Below the pieces are notes generated by a model that did no database searches, was not told the origin of the DNA, and worked only from the letters and a program-made list of their open reading frames with translations. Made by a program: the position numbers and the translations under genes. A DNA stretch of 64,000 nucleotides, from assembly GCA_964408455.1 (NCBI GenBank), contig CAYOZN010000023.1, positions 34,471 through 98,470 on the forward strand. The letters are read 5' to 3'. Origin of the DNA: CAYOZN01 sp964408455 (GTDB lineage: Bacteria > Planctomycetota > Phycisphaerae > UBA1845 > UTPLA1). The stretch's first letter is position 1. Each line of letters starts with the position of its first letter. Below, piece after piece: positions 45,387-53,654 of the stretch.

Positions 45387-45917
45387 ATGTGCGTGGGCGT
45401 GGAGATCAGCAAGTGTGAGAAGCAGGCCGGCGCATTTCAACTTCTCACGGAGTCCTGCATTCCCCGGCCGATCGGACAGGTTTTCGCGTTCTTCAGCGAT
45501 GCCCGCAATCTGGAGCGCATCACGCCGCCCTGGCTGTCATTCCGTGTACTGACGCCGGAGCCGGTAGAGATGCGGTGCGGCACGCTGATCGATTACCGCC
45601 TCCGGATTCGCGGACTGCCGGTGCGATGGCAAAGCGAGATCACGGCGTGGGACCCGCCCCACCGCTTTGTCGACGAGCAGCGGCGCGGGCCATACCGCTA
45701 TTGGCGCCACGAACACGTCTTTGAGAGCCGGGGCGATGGCACCCTCGTGCGGGATTGCGTGACGTATCGTGTGCCGCTTGGCTGGATTGTGAACCGTCTC
45801 CTGGTCGCCCCCGATCTCCGGCGCGTGTTTGAATACCGCGCCAGCGTGCTGAAGACGATTTTCGCAGGCCAGCCGCCGACCGGGAATGCGGACAGCGCGG
45901 GGCTGATCATCAGTTAA
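45387..45917 (+). CDS. SRPBCC (START-like) family protein
   Basis: 176 residues. The sequence FQLLTESCIPRPIGQVFAFF, SDARNLERITPPWLSFRVL and FVDEQRRGPYRYWRHEHVFE matches the small ligand-binding SRPBCC proteins often encoded beside photolyases. The helix-grip fold usually binds a hydrophobic ligand, here unknown. AGGAG directly abuts ATG 45387, so GTG 45393, with a 6-base spacing, is the more plausible start. It is divergent from phrB, and the 177 bases between them probably hold both promoters, which would allow joint light-stress control. Confidence 0.85.
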   Translation: MCVGVEISKCEKQAGAFQLLTESCIPRPIGQVFAFFSDARNLERITPPWLSFRVLTPEPVEMRCGTLIDYRLRIRGLPVRWQSEITAWDPPHRFVDEQRRGPYRYWRHEHVFESRGDGTLVRDCVTYRVPLGWIVNRLLVAPDLRRVFEYRASVLKTIFAGQPPTGNADSAGLIIS

Positions 45918-46196
45918 CAGAACTGACGGATGTTCGGGCGTAAACTGCCGTGCCCCAAACAGCCCGGGTCAATGAGGTTACCCGCCTAAGCGCCTGCATC
46001 CTATAACCTTGCGATATGCTCAGGCCGATGGCCGCTGTGCCATGCACTCGACGCGGGACAAGTAGGCGGACGCTACAATTCTATTGAAGGGTTCGCATTA
46101 CCAGCAGTATGATACCGCGCGTCCGAGTGGTCTTAGGCACCGCTCGGAGTCGGCCGACGTCCGATCATAAACCTCCTCGCAGAGGAATCCAAAATC

Positions 46197-48266
46197 ATGT
46201 CCCGCAACCTCTCCCGACTCGATCTGCTTCATGGCGTTCGCGTGCGCACGCTGGCCTTCGCGCTGGCGCTGAGCGCAATGCCCTTGTGGTGGGCCTGTGG
46301 CACGGCCCCGCTTTCCGACTCGGAGCAGGCAGGTTCGCTTCACATCCCGCGCGATACGCAGACGCAGCAGCCTGCCGGCGCCCCGTTGGTAGCGCCCGAT
46401 GCCCCGGCCGAGTTCGCCGGCGCCGATGGCGATGATAACGCGACCGGCGGCGACTCCCTCCCGCGCGACATCGAAGAGGCCGATATCATCAAGATCGTCG
46501 GCGACACCCTCTATGCGCTCAATCGCTACAAGGGCCTGCTGATCGTCGATGTCGCAGATCCCGATGCACCGGCGCTGATTGGCACCCTCGATCTGAAGGG
46601 CCGCGGCGTCGAGATGTATGTCGTGGGCACGCAGGCCTTCGTGCTGCTTAGCGCCGATTACTATTACTATGCCTACGACGTGGCGGTCGCCGGCGGCGGC
46701 ACGGTCGCCGTCGAAGATGCCGGCCTCAGCATCGCTGCCGATGGCCCCATTCCGCCGCAGCCCGATTTCGAGGGCAGCCAGCTCGCCGTCGTCGACGTAT
46801 CGGATCCGGCGGCGCCCGCCGTCGAGGGCAAGATCAACCTGGTCGGCTTTGCCAACGAGAGTCGCCGTGTCGGCAACGTGATCTACGTGATCGGCACCAA
46901 CCTGAATCGCTACATGTACTTTGCCGAGTCGGACACGGCCGGCACGGGCTTCGTCGCATCCATCAACGTCGCCGATCCCGGCAACATCGAAGCCGTGGAA
47001 CGCAAGGAGATTTCGGGTCAGGGCCTGCACATGCACGCGTCGGATTCGACGATTTTTGCCGGCAGCCAGTTCTACGATTCGAACGCCAGCCAGTCCTACA
47101 CGCGCGTCCAGGTCATCGACATTTCCGATGCCGCCGGCGCCATCGCGTTGCGCGACGCCTTCGATGTACCGGGCAACATTCGCAACCGGTTCTACATGGA
47201 CGATTACGACGGCACTTTCCGCATCGCCACCGAGTCGTGGGGATTCGGCTTCCAGGAGGTCCGCCTGTTTACCTATGATCTCGCCGATCTGGACGACGTG
47301 CAGCCGCTGGGCGAGACGCAGATCATTCAGAACGAGTCCCTCGAGGCCGTTCGGTTCGACGGCGTTCGGGGCTACGCGGTCACCTTCCTCCGCGTCGATC
47401 CGCTGTTTGTCATCGACCTCAGCGATCCGGCGAATCCGCAGGTGACCGGCGAGCTGGAGGTGCCGGGCTTCTCGACGCATATCGAGCCGCGCGGCAATCG
47501 CCTGATCGCGGTGGGTATCGATGACACCGACGGCAATCGCCCCGCCGTCGCCTACTACGACGTAGAGGATCCCGCAAATCCCAAGCAGCTTGGTCGCGTC
47601 ATCCTCGGCCCGCCGGGATCATACACATCGTCCGAAGCGACATACGACGAAAAGGCCTTCAAGATCGTCGATGAGCTTGGCCTGATCGCGATTCCGTTCT
47701 ATCACATCGATTACAACAGCGTCGTACCGGTGACGGATGTTGTCGAGCCCGGTACGCCCGACGTGCTTCCCGCCCCCGGCGCAGAGCCCGGCGCGGCTGC
47801 CAGAGATGACGCCTTCGCCCCGACGCCGAAGTGCACCAGCGGCGTGCAATTGATCGACTTCAGCGATTCGGCCCTGACGGCGCGCGGCGCCTTCGATACG
47901 CGCGGCGTCGTCAGCCGCGTCGGTGTGCTGGGCGATCGCGTGTTCGCCCTGTCCGAATCGTCGCTCCAGACGTTCGACATCAACGACCGGGATGCGCCAC
48001 AGCTTCGCGGCGATCTTGGCTTCTTCAGCGCCGAAGAAATGGTCATGTTCGACCAGTGCGGCTACTATGGCTGGCCGTTCGAATTCGACCGCGGCTTCGG
48101 CGGGTCCGATGGCGGCGACATCTTCTTCCTGTTCGATGAAGGCGCCATGCGGGCATTGTTCGACATGCTCGGCTCCTGCGGCGCCATGGGAGGGGCGGCC
48201 GCCTTCATGACGGTCGGCGGCATGTTTGTCATGTCGCGGCGCCTCCGGCGGCAAAGGCGGCGCTGA
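46197..48266 (+). CDS. beta-propeller lipoprotein with C-terminal membrane anchor
   Basis: 689 residues. Signal region with lipobox-like end and Cys34 (LWWACG). Residues about 95-600 match secreted beta-propeller domain proteins: LPRDIEEADIIKIVGDTLYA, LNRYKGLLIVDVADPDAPAL, FSTHIEPRGNRLIAVGIDD. The last 30 residues are a short hydrophobic helix followed by a strongly basic tail (MSRRLRRQRRR), a possible second anchor or a sorting signal. Function unknown; homologues are usually surface or periplasmic. Sits alone, followed by a good terminator. Confidence 0.85.
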   Translation: MSRNLSRLDLLHGVRVRTLAFALALSAMPLWWACGTAPLSDSEQAGSLHIPRDTQTQQPAGAPLVAPDAPAEFAGADGDDNATGGDSLPRDIEEADIIKIVGDTLYALNRYKGLLIVDVADPDAPALIGTLDLKGRGVEMYVVGTQAFVLLSADYYYYAYDVAVAGGGTVAVEDAGLSIAADGPIPPQPDFEGSQLAVVDVSDPAAPAVEGKINLVGFANESRRVGNVIYVIGTNLNRYMYFAESDTAGTGFVASINVADPGNIEAVERKEISGQGLHMHASDSTIFAGSQFYDSNASQSYTRVQVIDISDAAGAIALRDAFDVPGNIRNRFYMDDYDGTFRIATESWGFGFQEVRLFTYDLADLDDVQPLGETQIIQNESLEAVRFDGVRGYAVTFLRVDPLFVIDLSDPANPQVTGELEVPGFSTHIEPRGNRLIAVGIDDTDGNRPAVAYYDVEDPANPKQLGRVILGPPGSYTSSEATYDEKAFKIVDELGLIAIPFYHIDYNSVVPVTDVVEPGTPDVLPAPGAEPGAAARDDAFAPTPKCTSGVQLIDFSDSALTARGAFDTRGVVSRVGVLGDRVFALSESSLQTFDINDRDAPQLRGDLGFFSAEEMVMFDQCGYYGWPFEFDRGFGGSDGGDIFFLFDEGAMRALFDMLGSCGAMGGAAAFMTVGGMFVMSRRLRRQRRR

Positions 48267-48298
48267 ACCGGCTCGACGTATCTGGTTTTCAAACTGAC

Positions 48299-48334
48299 AA
48301 GGCCCGGTCGCGTTCAGCGCGCCGGGCCTTTTCG
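48299..48334 (+). terminator. rho-independent terminator of the beta-propeller gene
   Basis: Stem AAGGCCCGG (48299-48307) and CCGGGCCTT (48322-48330) with a loop that itself has CGCG pairing, followed by TTCG. 33 bases after the stop. Confidence 0.8.
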
Positions 48335-48374
48335 TTGATGTGAGCCGGAACACGCTATCTCTCCGCACGCATAG

Positions 48375-48443
48375 CAACCCGATGCGCCAGCGAGGGCGTA
48401 TCACTGCCACTGCTCGCACACCAACCCGAAGCGCCAGCGAGGG
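48375..48443 (+). repeat. interspersed repeat pair (CAACCCGAAGCGCCAGCGAGGG type)
   Basis: Two 22-base copies that differ at one base. They start CAACCCGA at 48375 and 48422 and end GCCAGCGAGGG, 47 bases apart, with GCACACCAAC-like flanks. A third degraded copy begins near 48466. Translated, the element gives PTRSASEG or NPxRQRG, strings I recall as frequent in planctomycete intergenic ORF calls. It lies just after the terminator and before the DUF3052 gene end. Confidence 0.75.
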
Positions 48444-48495
48444 AGTAGAATGGCTGCCATCGCTGGCACACCAACGCAGGACTCCGGCGCGGGCG

Positions 48496-48918
48496 TCAGG
48501 GCTGCTTTTTCGGCCGGTCCTTGATGCGCATCACCAGCCGCAGCCCCGACCAGGTGTCATCGATGGCACATACCTTGTTGTCGACCAGGCCCCCGCTCAG
48601 GGCGATTTCGCGAATGACGTCCTCCGTCATGTCTGTCGCAACGCCGGAGGCACGCTTTGGCCACGCAATCCACAAGCCGCAGGCCGGCGCCATGGCACTC
48701 TTCAACGCGGCGAACCTCTGTTGAAACGTGGCGCGACGGGTGAAGAAGGCCACGATGATGTCCAGTTCGCCGCCGCGCAGGGACGACCGCACCGCGACGC
48801 CGGTGGGAAGTTCCCCAAGTTTCTCGGAAAAGTCCGCAGGCGGACCAATAATCGCGATCCGACAGGACTCCTTGATTCCCAGCTTCTGTCGCAACGGTGT
48901 GCCGGAATAACCTGCCAT
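48496..48918 (-). CDS. DUF3052 family protein
   Basis: 140 residues. The start MAGYSGTPLRQKLGIK is the usual DUF3052 N-terminus, with GGAGG 11 bases ahead. The rest (ELDIIVAFFTRRATFQQRF, GLWIAWPKRASGVATDMTE, LVDNKVCAIDDTWSGLRLV) is also family-typical. A TTG-started frame to 48975 is less likely. Small cytosolic protein; function undefined in all groups I know. Divergent from the acetyl-CoA hydrolase gene, with 179 bases between starts. Confidence 0.87.
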   Translation of the reverse strand: MAGYSGTPLRQKLGIKESCRIAIIGPPADFSEKLGELPTGVAVRSSLRGGELDIIVAFFTRRATFQQRFAALKSAMAPACGLWIAWPKRASGVATDMTEDVIREIALSGGLVDNKVCAIDDTWSGLRLVMRIKDRPKKQP

Positions 48919-49097
48919 GCCTGAAAATGCCTCCGCAAGTTCAGTAAACCTCGAATCTACATGCACTTTGCTCAATGCTGAACGCCCCGGCCGAGCGGTC
49001 GGCCGATGCCGATATCGAGCGTCGCGCGTCGCGGAACGGCAATTGCACTGCTACACTTCGCGGGGATGATGTCTTTCCCCCGCGGAGAGCAGCCATC

Positions 49098-51062
49098 ATG
49101 CCCATGTCCAGCAACTCGACGACACTCATGGAGCCGCCACCCGTCGGAACCCGCGTTCAGCCCGCCCGGTACAGGCCGTGGCAGGAGCGATATGAATCAC
49201 AGATTCGCTCCGCCGAGCAGGCGGTCTCAGTCGTGAAACACGGCCAGCGTGTATTCATCGGCTCGGGCGCCGGCGAACCGCAACTGCTGGTCGAGGCGCT
49301 GTCAGCGCGCGAAGACATCAGCGACACCGAGATCGTGCACATCCTGACGTTGGGCGTCGCCACCTATGCCGAGCCGCGCCTGGGGGACCGGTTCAGGCAC
49401 AACGCCTACTTCATCGGGCCGAACGTACGGCGGGCCATCGCCGAGGGCCGTGCCGACTACACACCGATTTTCCTGTCAGAGATCGCCGAGCAGTTCCTGT
49501 CCGGACGCGTCATCGTCGACGTGGCCATGATCCAGGTGAGCCCGCCGGACGAACATGGTTATTGCAGTTACGGCGTGAGCTGCGACGTGGTGAAGCCGGC
49601 GACGGAATGCGCGCGTTACGTCATCGCCGAGGTAAACGAGAACATGCCGCGCGTGCTGGGCGACAACTTCATCCACGTGCGGGATATCGACATCATGGTG
49701 CCGTGCGACCGGCCGGTGCTGGAAGCGGTGCAGGGGGAACCGGACGAACTCGCCAAGCGGATCGCACGGCACATCGCGAACCTGGTGGAGGACGGGGCGA
49801 CGCTGCAACTGGGCATCGGCACCATCCCCGACGCGGTGCTGCACTACCTGACCGACTTCAAGAACCTGGGCATTCACACCGAGATGTTCAGCGACGGCGT
49901 GATTCCGTTGATCGAGTCCGGCGTCATCAACAACCAGGAGAAGACGCTGCACAAGGGAAAGATCGTCGCCAGCTTCGTCATGGGCTCGCGCCGGCTGTAC
50001 GACTTCATCGACAACAACCCGCTGGTTGAGTTTCACCCGACGCATTACGTGAACGATCCCTTCCGCATCGCCCAGAACGACAAGATGATCAGCATCAACT
50101 CGGCCATTGAGGTCGATCTGACCGGCCAGGTGTGCGCGGACTCGCTCGGCGAGATGTTCTACAGCGGCATCGGCGGCCAGGTGGACTTCACGCGCGGCGC
50201 GGCACGCTCCAGGGGCGGCAAGCCGATTATCGCGCTGCCCTCGACGGCGCAGAACGAGACCATCTCGCGCATCGTTCCCTATCTCAAGCAGGGCGCCGGC
50301 GTCGTGACCAGCCGCGGCGATGTACACTACATCGTGACCGAATATGGCGCGGCATATCTGCATGGCAAGACCATTCGCGAGCGGGCAATGGCCCTGATTC
50401 AGATCGCCCATCCCAAGTTTCGTCCATGGCTGATCGCCGAAGCCAAGTCCCGCAACATGATCTACGCCGACCAGATCGAGCCGGTCATCCGTGCTCCGGT
50501 CTATCCCGAAGAGGACGAGCGCTGGGTGGAACTGAAGGACGGCACCAAGGCGTTTCTGCGACCGCTGAAGCTGACGGACGAGCCGCTGTTGCGTGCGATG
50601 TTCTATCAGCTTTCACCCGAATCGGTGCACTACCGCTTCTTCCGGATGATCAAGGCCATGCCGCACGAGAAGCTTCAGGAATTTCTGCGCGTGGACTACG
50701 ACGCCGACATGGCGATGGTCATGTTGACCGACAACGACGAGGACGCCGAGATGATGGGCATCGCGCACTACAGCAAGGATCCGCGGACCAACTTCGCCGA
50801 TGCGGCCTTTCTGGTTCGCGACAAGGATCAGGGCCGTGGGATCGGCACGCTTCTGATGAACACGCTGGTCGACGTGGCGCTGGAGCGAGGCGTATCGGGA
50901 TTTACCGCGGATGTCCTGATGGACAATCAAGGCATGCTTCGCATTTTCCACCGCTGTGGATATCCGGTGGAAAGTGAGCTGGAGGAGGGCGCGTACCGGC
51001 TGCGCATTCCATTCACCAAGAAGCGGCGGCGGAGGGCAAGCAAGGCGTCGGCGAGGAACTAG
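49098..51062 (+). CDS. acetyl-CoA hydrolase/transferase fused to GNAT acetyltransferase
   Basis: 654 residues from ATG 49098, with GGAGAG before it; the frame back to 48975 is unlikely. Residues about 20-455 are a class I CoA-transferase/hydrolase of the acetyl-CoA hydrolase (Ach1/Cat) type: SGAGEPQLLVEAL, VSPPDEHGYCSYG, FTRGAARSRGGKPIIALP, and Glu338 in INSAIEVDLTG, the likely catalytic Glu. Residues about 472-640 are a GNAT domain with the acetyl-CoA loop VRDKDQGRGIGTLLMN. The fusion links acyl-CoA turnover with acetyl transfer, perhaps lysine acetylation, in one polypeptide. Similar fusions are annotated in other bacteria. Confidence 0.9.
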   Translation: MPMSSNSTTLMEPPPVGTRVQPARYRPWQERYESQIRSAEQAVSVVKHGQRVFIGSGAGEPQLLVEALSAREDISDTEIVHILTLGVATYAEPRLGDRFRHNAYFIGPNVRRAIAEGRADYTPIFLSEIAEQFLSGRVIVDVAMIQVSPPDEHGYCSYGVSCDVVKPATECARYVIAEVNENMPRVLGDNFIHVRDIDIMVPCDRPVLEAVQGEPDELAKRIARHIANLVEDGATLQLGIGTIPDAVLHYLTDFKNLGIHTEMFSDGVIPLIESGVINNQEKTLHKGKIVASFVMGSRRLYDFIDNNPLVEFHPTHYVNDPFRIAQNDKMISINSAIEVDLTGQVCADSLGEMFYSGIGGQVDFTRGAARSRGGKPIIALPSTAQNETISRIVPYLKQGAGVVTSRGDVHYIVTEYGAAYLHGKTIRERAMALIQIAHPKFRPWLIAEAKSRNMIYADQIEPVIRAPVYPEEDERWVELKDGTKAFLRPLKLTDEPLLRAMFYQLSPESVHYRFFRMIKAMPHEKLQEFLRVDYDADMAMVMLTDNDEDAEMMGIAHYSKDPRTNFADAAFLVRDKDQGRGIGTLLMNTLVDVALERGVSGFTADVLMDNQGMLRIFHRCGYPVESELEEGAYRLRIPFTKKRRRRASKASARN

Positions 51063-51156
51063 TGATTCGACGTCGCGTCGGTTCGCGCGAGATATCTGCC
51101 GCAAACGAGCGCGACCGAAACGACGAAGGCATCCGACCCGTGGCAGTGTTCTGTGG

Positions 51157-51175
51157 CACCGGGTTCCTGCCGGTG
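51157..51175 (+). repeat. short hairpin repeat (CACCGG/CCGGTG type)
   Basis: CACCGG (51157-51162), 7-base loop, CCGGTG (51170-51175), inside a longer string that reads CGTGFLPV when translated. It resembles the planctomycete CGTGFQPV-type interspersed repeat. Located between convergent genes. Confidence 0.5.
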
Positions 51176-51262
51176 ACAAAGCGCCGCGTGTCGGATGCCC
51201 CGTCGAATCGGATAGGCATCACCTCCTTTCTGGTTTTCAAGCAGACTTTTCCGTATTCGCGC

Positions 51263-52384
51263 TCATTCCGCCGAAGTCACCAGGCCGCGCACCTGCTCGG
51301 CAAGGTCTCCCTGGCCGAACACGAACGTCGCCTTGGTCCCGCGGACGATCTCCTGCAAGAGCTCCAGCTCGCGCAGCCGCGCCAGCTTGGGGTTCTCCGC
51401 CAGCAGCTTCGCCGTGTTGGCCTGGCTGCGGGCCGCGGCGGTCTCCTCGCGACGCTTGATCAGGTTTGCCTGGGCCTGCTTTTCGGCCTCGATCACCTGG
51501 TTCAAGATCGCCTTCATCTCGCCGGGCAGGATGATGTCCTTGAGACCCACGCCGCGGACCTCGAGTCCGAGGGCCGTCGCGCGGGGCGCCAGCATGGCGC
51601 CCACTTCGCGGCCGATCGTCTCCTTGTCCGCCAGCAGCGCGTCCAGCGTGCGTGCACCGACCGTGGCACGCAGTGCAAGCTGCGCCTCGCGGTACAGTGC
51701 CTGCGCGTAGTCACTCACGGTCGTCAGCGCCTGCACGGGCTCGGTCACGATGTAGGTGACGAGCAGGTTGACGCGCAGCGTGACCTTGTCGCTGGTCATG
51801 ATCTCCTGACCCGCGACGTCGGCGTGCTGCTCGCGGCGGTCCACGCTCTTCCACGTCACCTTGCCCGCGCCCTTCCAGAACACGTGGCTGCCCTCGCCGA
51901 GGGTTTCCACCAGCTTGCCGTCTCGGAAGAGCAGCACCGTCTCGTGCGCAGCCACTTCCACGCCGGTCAGGAACTGGCTGGTGTTCCGGAAGGCGCAGAT
52001 GGCCTCGATGCGGGGATGCGCAAGGCGGAACTCGTTCACGTCGAACCGCTCGACCTTGAGCGCTGCGGGCGCCTTCCAGAAGGCGTGGCGGCCGGCGCCC
52101 ACGACGTAGGCGAGGCGACCGTCCTTCCAGATGAGCGCTCGCTCTTCGTCGGCCAGGTCGAGCACGATCAACTGATCGCGCACCGTGGAATCCTGCACGA
52201 TCATGTCGAGCAGCGGGTGCTCAAACTTGGTCTCAAGCGTGCTCACGATCTGCACGGTGTCACGACGCTGGCTCCACAGGCGACTCCACAGCCGGTACTC
52301 GCCGGGGGCGAGCAGCGCGCGGAAGTCGCCGTGGCGAAACGCCAGGCCGCGCTCGTGCTTGCGGATGCGAATCTTGGTCAACAT
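51263..52384 (-). CDS. slipin / SPFH (band 7) family protein
   Basis: 373 residues from ATG 52384, which has GGAGG at a 7-base spacing; upstream ATGs lie too close to it or before it. It has an unusually long N-terminus for a slipin, with two internal repeats (ERALIWKDGRLAYVVGAGRH and ETVLLFRDGKLVETLGEGSH). The SPFH core begins near residue 180: MTSDKVTLRVNLLVTYIVT, YAQALYREAQLALRATVGAR, DIILPGEMKAILNQVIEAEK. A coiled-coil tail follows (RREETAAARSQANTAKLLAE). No clear membrane hairpin. Likely a membrane-associated scaffold. The palindrome cluster 2 starts about 27 bases ahead of its ATG. Confidence 0.87.
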   Translation of the reverse strand: MLTKIRIRKHERGLAFRHGDFRALLAPGEYRLWSRLWSQRRDTVQIVSTLETKFEHPLLDMIVQDSTVRDQLIVLDLADEERALIWKDGRLAYVVGAGRHAFWKAPAALKVERFDVNEFRLAHPRIEAICAFRNTSQFLTGVEVAAHETVLLFRDGKLVETLGEGSHVFWKGAGKVTWKSVDRREQHADVAGQEIMTSDKVTLRVNLLVTYIVTEPVQALTTVSDYAQALYREAQLALRATVGARTLDALLADKETIGREVGAMLAPRATALGLEVRGVGLKDIILPGEMKAILNQVIEAEKQAQANLIKRREETAAARSQANTAKLLAENPKLARLRELELLQEIVRGTKATFVFGQGDLAEQVRGLVTSAE

Positions 52385-52410
52385 GTTCATACCTCCAATC
52401 ATGTCGCGTG

Positions 52411-52621
52411 CCAGCTTCAAGCAGTGCGAGTGGCCCCGTGTGCCACTGCTTCAAGCAGTGCGATTGCCAGTTGCCTTCCGTGTGCCACTGCTTCAAGCAG
52501 TGCGAATACCCGTTGCCTTCCGTGTGCCACTGCTTCAAGCAGTGCGATAGCCAGTTGCCTTCCGTGTGCCACTGCTACGGGCAGTGCAGGTTTTCGTGTG
52601 CCACTGCTTCAAGCAGTGGGG
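52411..52621. repeat. palindrome cluster 2 (same 17-base palindrome as cluster 1)
   Basis: Copies of CACTGCTTCAAGCAGTG at 52444-52460, 52486-52502 and 52528-52544 (period 42). A degenerate one lies at 52570-52586, a full one at 52602-52618, and a partial copy at 52411-52426. Each is preceded by GTGTGC and separated by near-identical spacers ending TTGCCTTCC. This is the reverse orientation of cluster 1 at 23.9 kb, which has period 33. The block lies directly upstream of the slipin gene, in its 5' region. Confidence 0.9.
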
Positions 52622-53118
52622 CCGGCGGCGGGCGTCACAAGTGGCCTGAACATCACAGGCCCCGCCGCCGGCCCATCCCGACGCGCATTGGTCCCGACGC
52701 CCGGCAGCGGCATCACCGCGTGCCAGGGCGACAAAATTTCAAAATGCCCGGCGGGCAGGCATCGTTCCCGCGGGATGCCCCGCCTCGCGACGGAGTCCGG
52801 ACTATGGGTGACACCTGCGTGCCTGGGGCCTGGCAGCAGGCCGGCTGCAAACCGGCCGCACACCATCACCGGTTGAAAACCAGTGCCACAGGCACGTCGC
52901 GATGCCGCCTTGTTGTCCGGCTGCATGGCCGCTCGCGCGTTGTCGCGGGACGCGGCATCCGGGTCGTGGCGAAACGGATGCCGGCGCCCGCGCGACAGGC
53001 TCGCTCGCGGGCCCGAGAGACTGCCAGCCGGGTGCGCCAGTGCCACCGTGGCCGCACGGATCGAATGACCCGTGCCACACACATGCGGCCGACGCGGTTT
53101 TTCTTCTTCTGGTTCGTT
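52622..53118. other. repeat-rich non-coding stretch
   Basis: About 500 bases with no convincing gene. It contains two hairpins of the CGTGFQPV-type repeat: GGCCGG / CCGGCC (52841-52859) and ACCGGTT / AACCAGT (52868-52884). Further imperfect GTGGCAC / GTGCCAC pairs lie up to 53080. Long frames here on the minus strand consist of translated repeats. Confidence 0.6.
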
Positions 53119-53158
53119 ACCAGGGGGAGTCGAACCCCACGGCCTTGCGGCCGCACCT
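53119..53158 (-). other. tRNA 3' fragment (T arm and variable arm remnant)
   Basis: On the minus strand the segment reads as a class II variable-arm-like hairpin (CGGCC GCAA GGCCG), then GGGG TTCGACT CCCC as a T arm, ending near TGGTAACG. No D arm or anticodon arm is present. It lies directly downstream of tRNA-Val, as expected for a duplicated tRNA end left by integration or deletion. Confidence 0.45.
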
Positions 53159-53160
53159 TT

Positions 53161-53232
53161 TGGGTCGGGCAGGAGTCAAACCTGCGACGCGTGGGTGTCA
53201 GCCACGTGCTCTGTCAACTGAGCTACCGACAC
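53161..53232 (-). tRNA. tRNA-Val (GAC), unusual
   Basis: 72 bases on the minus strand. Acceptor GTGTCGG/CCGACCC with one mismatch at the second pair, D arm GCTC...GAGC, anticodon stem CGTGG/CCACG with loop CTGACAC (anticodon GAC), 4-base variable loop, T arm GCAGG TTTGACT CCTGC. The usual G19 and C56 are A and T here, so the tertiary pair could be A-U. No CCA encoded. It may be functional or a decaying copy. Confidence 0.75.
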
Positions 53233-53591
53233 TCGATCATGCGCACTTCGAAGCCGTGCGCGGAATACGGCGAGGCCAATCCACGGATGGATGCCTGCCG
53301 CACCGCCGGCATGCGCCGACCGAGGGAAACCCGAATCCATGTGTACGGCGTCCAGCGGATCAGCTTGCAGCCGCGTCCCGCCTTCAGCCGCGAACGAGTC
53401 GCATTCGCGAACATGACAATGCCTCCCGCAACGACTCACTCCTCAGAACATTCGCCGACTTCGCCGCGCCCACTCCGACACCCCATATGAGTGCCAGGCG
53501 AGTGCCCTTGGCGCGCGGCCACTCCGCTTGCGATCGGCGCGCTCAATCCACGCGCCCGATTCGCATTGCTCATGCACGTCGAAATCAGGCC
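53233..53591. other. intergenic region
   Basis: About 360 bases without a convincing gene. Short frames on both strands have mixed codon character. No repeats of the three families were found here. Confidence 0.45.
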
Positions 53592-53630
53592 AACAAAAAA
53601 GCCCCGCCGGTCCTTCGACCGACGGGGCTT
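53592..53630 (-). terminator. rho-independent terminator, minus strand
   Basis: Stem AAGCCCCGCCGGTC (53599-53612) and GACCGACGGGGCTT (53617-53630) with one mismatch and a CTTC loop. On the minus strand it is followed by TTTTTTGTT. It implies a minus-strand transcript arriving from the right. Confidence 0.8.
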
Positions 53631-53654
53631 GGTGAATCTGCATTCACAGCCAAA

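Noticed and set aside
48975..49097. N-terminal extension of the acetyl-CoA hydrolase fusion
   Set aside because: Arg/Asn-rich, no homology to the family start, and a good ribosome-binding site precedes ATG 49098.
52408..53490. 360-codon frame through palindrome cluster 2 and the tRNA region
   Set aside because: It runs through DNA repeats and antisense to tRNA-Val; composition follows the repeats, not codon bias.
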